Below, piece by piece: positions 12,936 to 14,173 of a stretch of DNA of 14,173 nt. How positions within the stretch are numbered: position 1 is the stretch's first letter; the number at the start of each line of letters is the position of its first letter. The notes beneath the pieces were generated by a model. It saw only the letters and a program-made list of their open reading frames with translations, ran no database searches and was not told the origin of the DNA. The stretch lies in the NCBI GenBank assembly GCA_027618855.1, contig JAQCID010000005.1:1-14173 (forward strand), in the 5' to 3' direction. The translations under genes and the position numbers were made by a program. Origin of the DNA: Bacteroidota bacterium (GTDB lineage Bacteria; Bacteroidota; Bacteroidia; Flavobacteriales_D; Sanyastnellaceae).

Positions 12936-14173
12936 TCAATCTATTCTTTTGAGTTTGTAGGTCATCTTCACCATCCACCAGTACATGACGGGAACCAGAA
13001 TAAGGGTTAGAAATGTCGCAAAAGTTAATCCGTAGATGATTGCCCAACTCATGGGTTTCCAAAACACATTGTTGTCCCCTCCAATGTAAAAATGTGGGTC
13101 AAAAGTGGTGATGAGGCCTACAAAATCAATGTTGATCCCTATTGCGAGTGGAAGAAGTCCCAAAACAGTTGTAATCGCCGTGAGCAGAACTGGACGCAGC
13201 CTCGTTTTTCCTCCGTGTATGATGGCTTGTACGACAAGGTTAAACGGCAAGTTCGAACCTTCGGAAACGGCATGTTCAACTTTGTATCTCTCAACGACTA
13301 TATTGATATAATCAAGAAGAACAATTGCGTTATTTACCACCACACCCGCAAGAGAGATGATGCCAATCATTGTCATGATAATGACGAAGTCCATTTGGAA
13401 GATTACAAGACCCAGCAGGACTCCTATGAGTGAAAAGAATACGCTGAAGCCGATAATAAATGGTGTTGTCACGCTGTTAAATTGTGACACAATAATCAAG
13501 AAAATCAGAAACAAAGCGATCAGAAGCGCCTTTGAAAGGAACGCCATTTCTTTTGCTTGTTCCTCTTGTTGACCTGTAAAAGACAACCCAATGCCCGCAG
13601 GAATTGTAAACTCTGACAATTTGGACTCCAGTTTTGAGACAATGTCATTTGCATTGTACCCCTCTAATGTGTTTGAGCTTATGGTAATAATCCTGTCCAA
13701 ATCTTTGCGTTTCATCACGCTGAACGTTGAGGCGCGAACTGAGGTCGCTACAGCACTTATCGGCACTTCCTTGATTTGACCGTCGCTTTGGCTGCGAAAT
13801 ATGATTTTTTGATTCATCAGCGCAGATGAGTTGTTGCGGTATTTTTCCTCAAAGCGAAGGTTAATGGGGTAATCGTCCTCACCGTCCTTAAACGTTCCTA
13901 TTTCTCTGCCGAAAAGTGCAGCCCTCATGTTGGATCCTATTTCTCGGGTTGAAATGCCATATCGACGCGCCTTGTCTCTGTCAATATTAATCGCCATTTC
14001 TGGTTTGCTCTTGTTGACGTCTATTTTTAAATCTTCGACTCCAGCTACGTCTTGCGTATTTAAGTAATGACGAATTCGTTCCGCCGTCTCAAGAAGTTGG
14101 TCGTAATCTTCTCCGCGCAATTCTATGTTAATTGGAAGGGCTTGGGGGGGGCCGTCGGAATTTTTTGTCACGA
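12936..14173 (-). CDS. RND efflux permease, AcrB/HAE-1-like (C-terminal half)
   Basis: The frame is open to the window edge, so the N-terminal half is missing; about 411 C-terminal residues are visible. The first 190 or so are periplasmic porter/docking sequence (for example RYGISTREIGSNMRAALFG and PISAVATSVRASTFSVMKR). Five hydrophobic segments follow, fitting TM8-TM12, including FLIFLIIVSQFNSVTTPF, MIGIISLAGVVVNNAIVLLD and GGKTRLRPVLLTAITTVLGL. This is the inner-membrane pump of a tripartite proton-driven exporter. A loop between the last two segments (TTFDPHFYIGGDNNVFWKP) is, from memory, typical of Bacteroidota members. Substrate, and the partner adaptor and outer-membrane channel, are not visible. 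A GTG at 14171 is internal, not a real start. Confidence 0.93.
   Translation of the reverse strand, partial: VTKNSDGPPQALPINIELRGEDYDQLLETAERIRHYLNTQDVAGVEDLKIDVNKSKPEMAINIDRDKARRYGISTREIGSNMRAALFGREIGTFKDGEDDYPINLRFEEKYRNNSSALMNQKIIFRSQSDGQIKEVPISAVATSVRASTFSVMKRKDLDRIITISSNTLEGYNANDIVSKLESKLSEFTIPAGIGLSFTGQQEEQAKEMAFLSKALLIALFLIFLIIVSQFNSVTTPFIIGFSVFFSLIGVLLGLVIFQMDFVIIMTMIGIISLAGVVVNNAIVLLDYINIVVERYKVEHAVSEGSNLPFNLVVQAIIHGGKTRLRPVLLTAITTVLGLLPLAIGINIDFVGLITTFDPHFYIGGDNNVFWKPMSWAIIYGLTFATFLTLILVPVMYWWMVKMTYKLKRID

Noticed and set aside
13092..13572. Plus-strand frames opposite the RND permease
   Set aside because: They are antisense to conserved transmembrane coding sequence and show no independent features.

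Overview
This window looks like ordinary core-genome DNA from a member of the Bacteroidota, probably Flavobacteriales-like; the rank below phylum is inference. The evidence is the gene content and order (rplM-rpsI-rpsB-tsf-pyrH-frr read as one block), the Bacteroidota-style L13 start, the near absence of Shine-Dalgarno sequences, and -7 boxes of the TAnnTTTG type upstream of rplM, lysS and the TonB receptor gene. Base composition and codon use look even throughout. I see no rRNA, tRNA, CRISPR array, insertion sequence, phage gene or defence cassette.

Layout. Positions 1-415 (minus) hold the N-terminal part of a SIS-domain bifunctional phosphoglucose/phosphomannose isomerase, cut by the window edge. 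Just upstream on the same strand is a TonB-dependent outer-membrane receptor (434-2455). A short divergent promoter region (2456-2555) separates it from a plus-strand cluster: lysS (2556-4052), a DUF59/MIP18-type Fe-S assembly protein (4065-4373) and dxr (4370-5545, overlapping by 4 nt). dxr converges tail to tail, with 12 nt between, on the minus-strand translation block frr, pyrH, tsf, rpsB, rpsI and rplM (5558-9706). That block is driven from a good promoter at 9751-9780. It is interrupted by a perfect 12-bp terminator-like hairpin between tsf and pyrH, and by a 124-nt leader-like gap with a hairpin between rpsI and rpsB.

Upstream of rplM on the same strand is an overlapping pair: a small lipoprotein (10485-10904) and a DUF2490-like predicted outer-membrane protein (9800-10498). 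Divergent from them are tdk (thymidine kinase, with most of the family zinc ligands missing) and alr (alanine racemase), overlapping by 8 nt. A 236-nt non-coding gap with two clear hairpins and one weak terminator candidate follows. The window ends in the C-terminal half of an RND efflux permease on the minus strand (12936 to the edge).

Functionally the window covers translation (LysRS, L13, S9, S2, EF-Ts, RRF), nucleotide supply (UMP kinase, thymidine kinase), isoprenoid synthesis (Dxr), Fe-S assembly, cell-wall D-alanine, and envelope transport. I found no convincing undescribed multi-gene system. The most unusual points are the zinc-ligand loss in the thymidine kinase, the coupled lipoprotein/DUF2490 pair, the probably leaderless lysS, and the RNA hairpins in the ribosomal operon.
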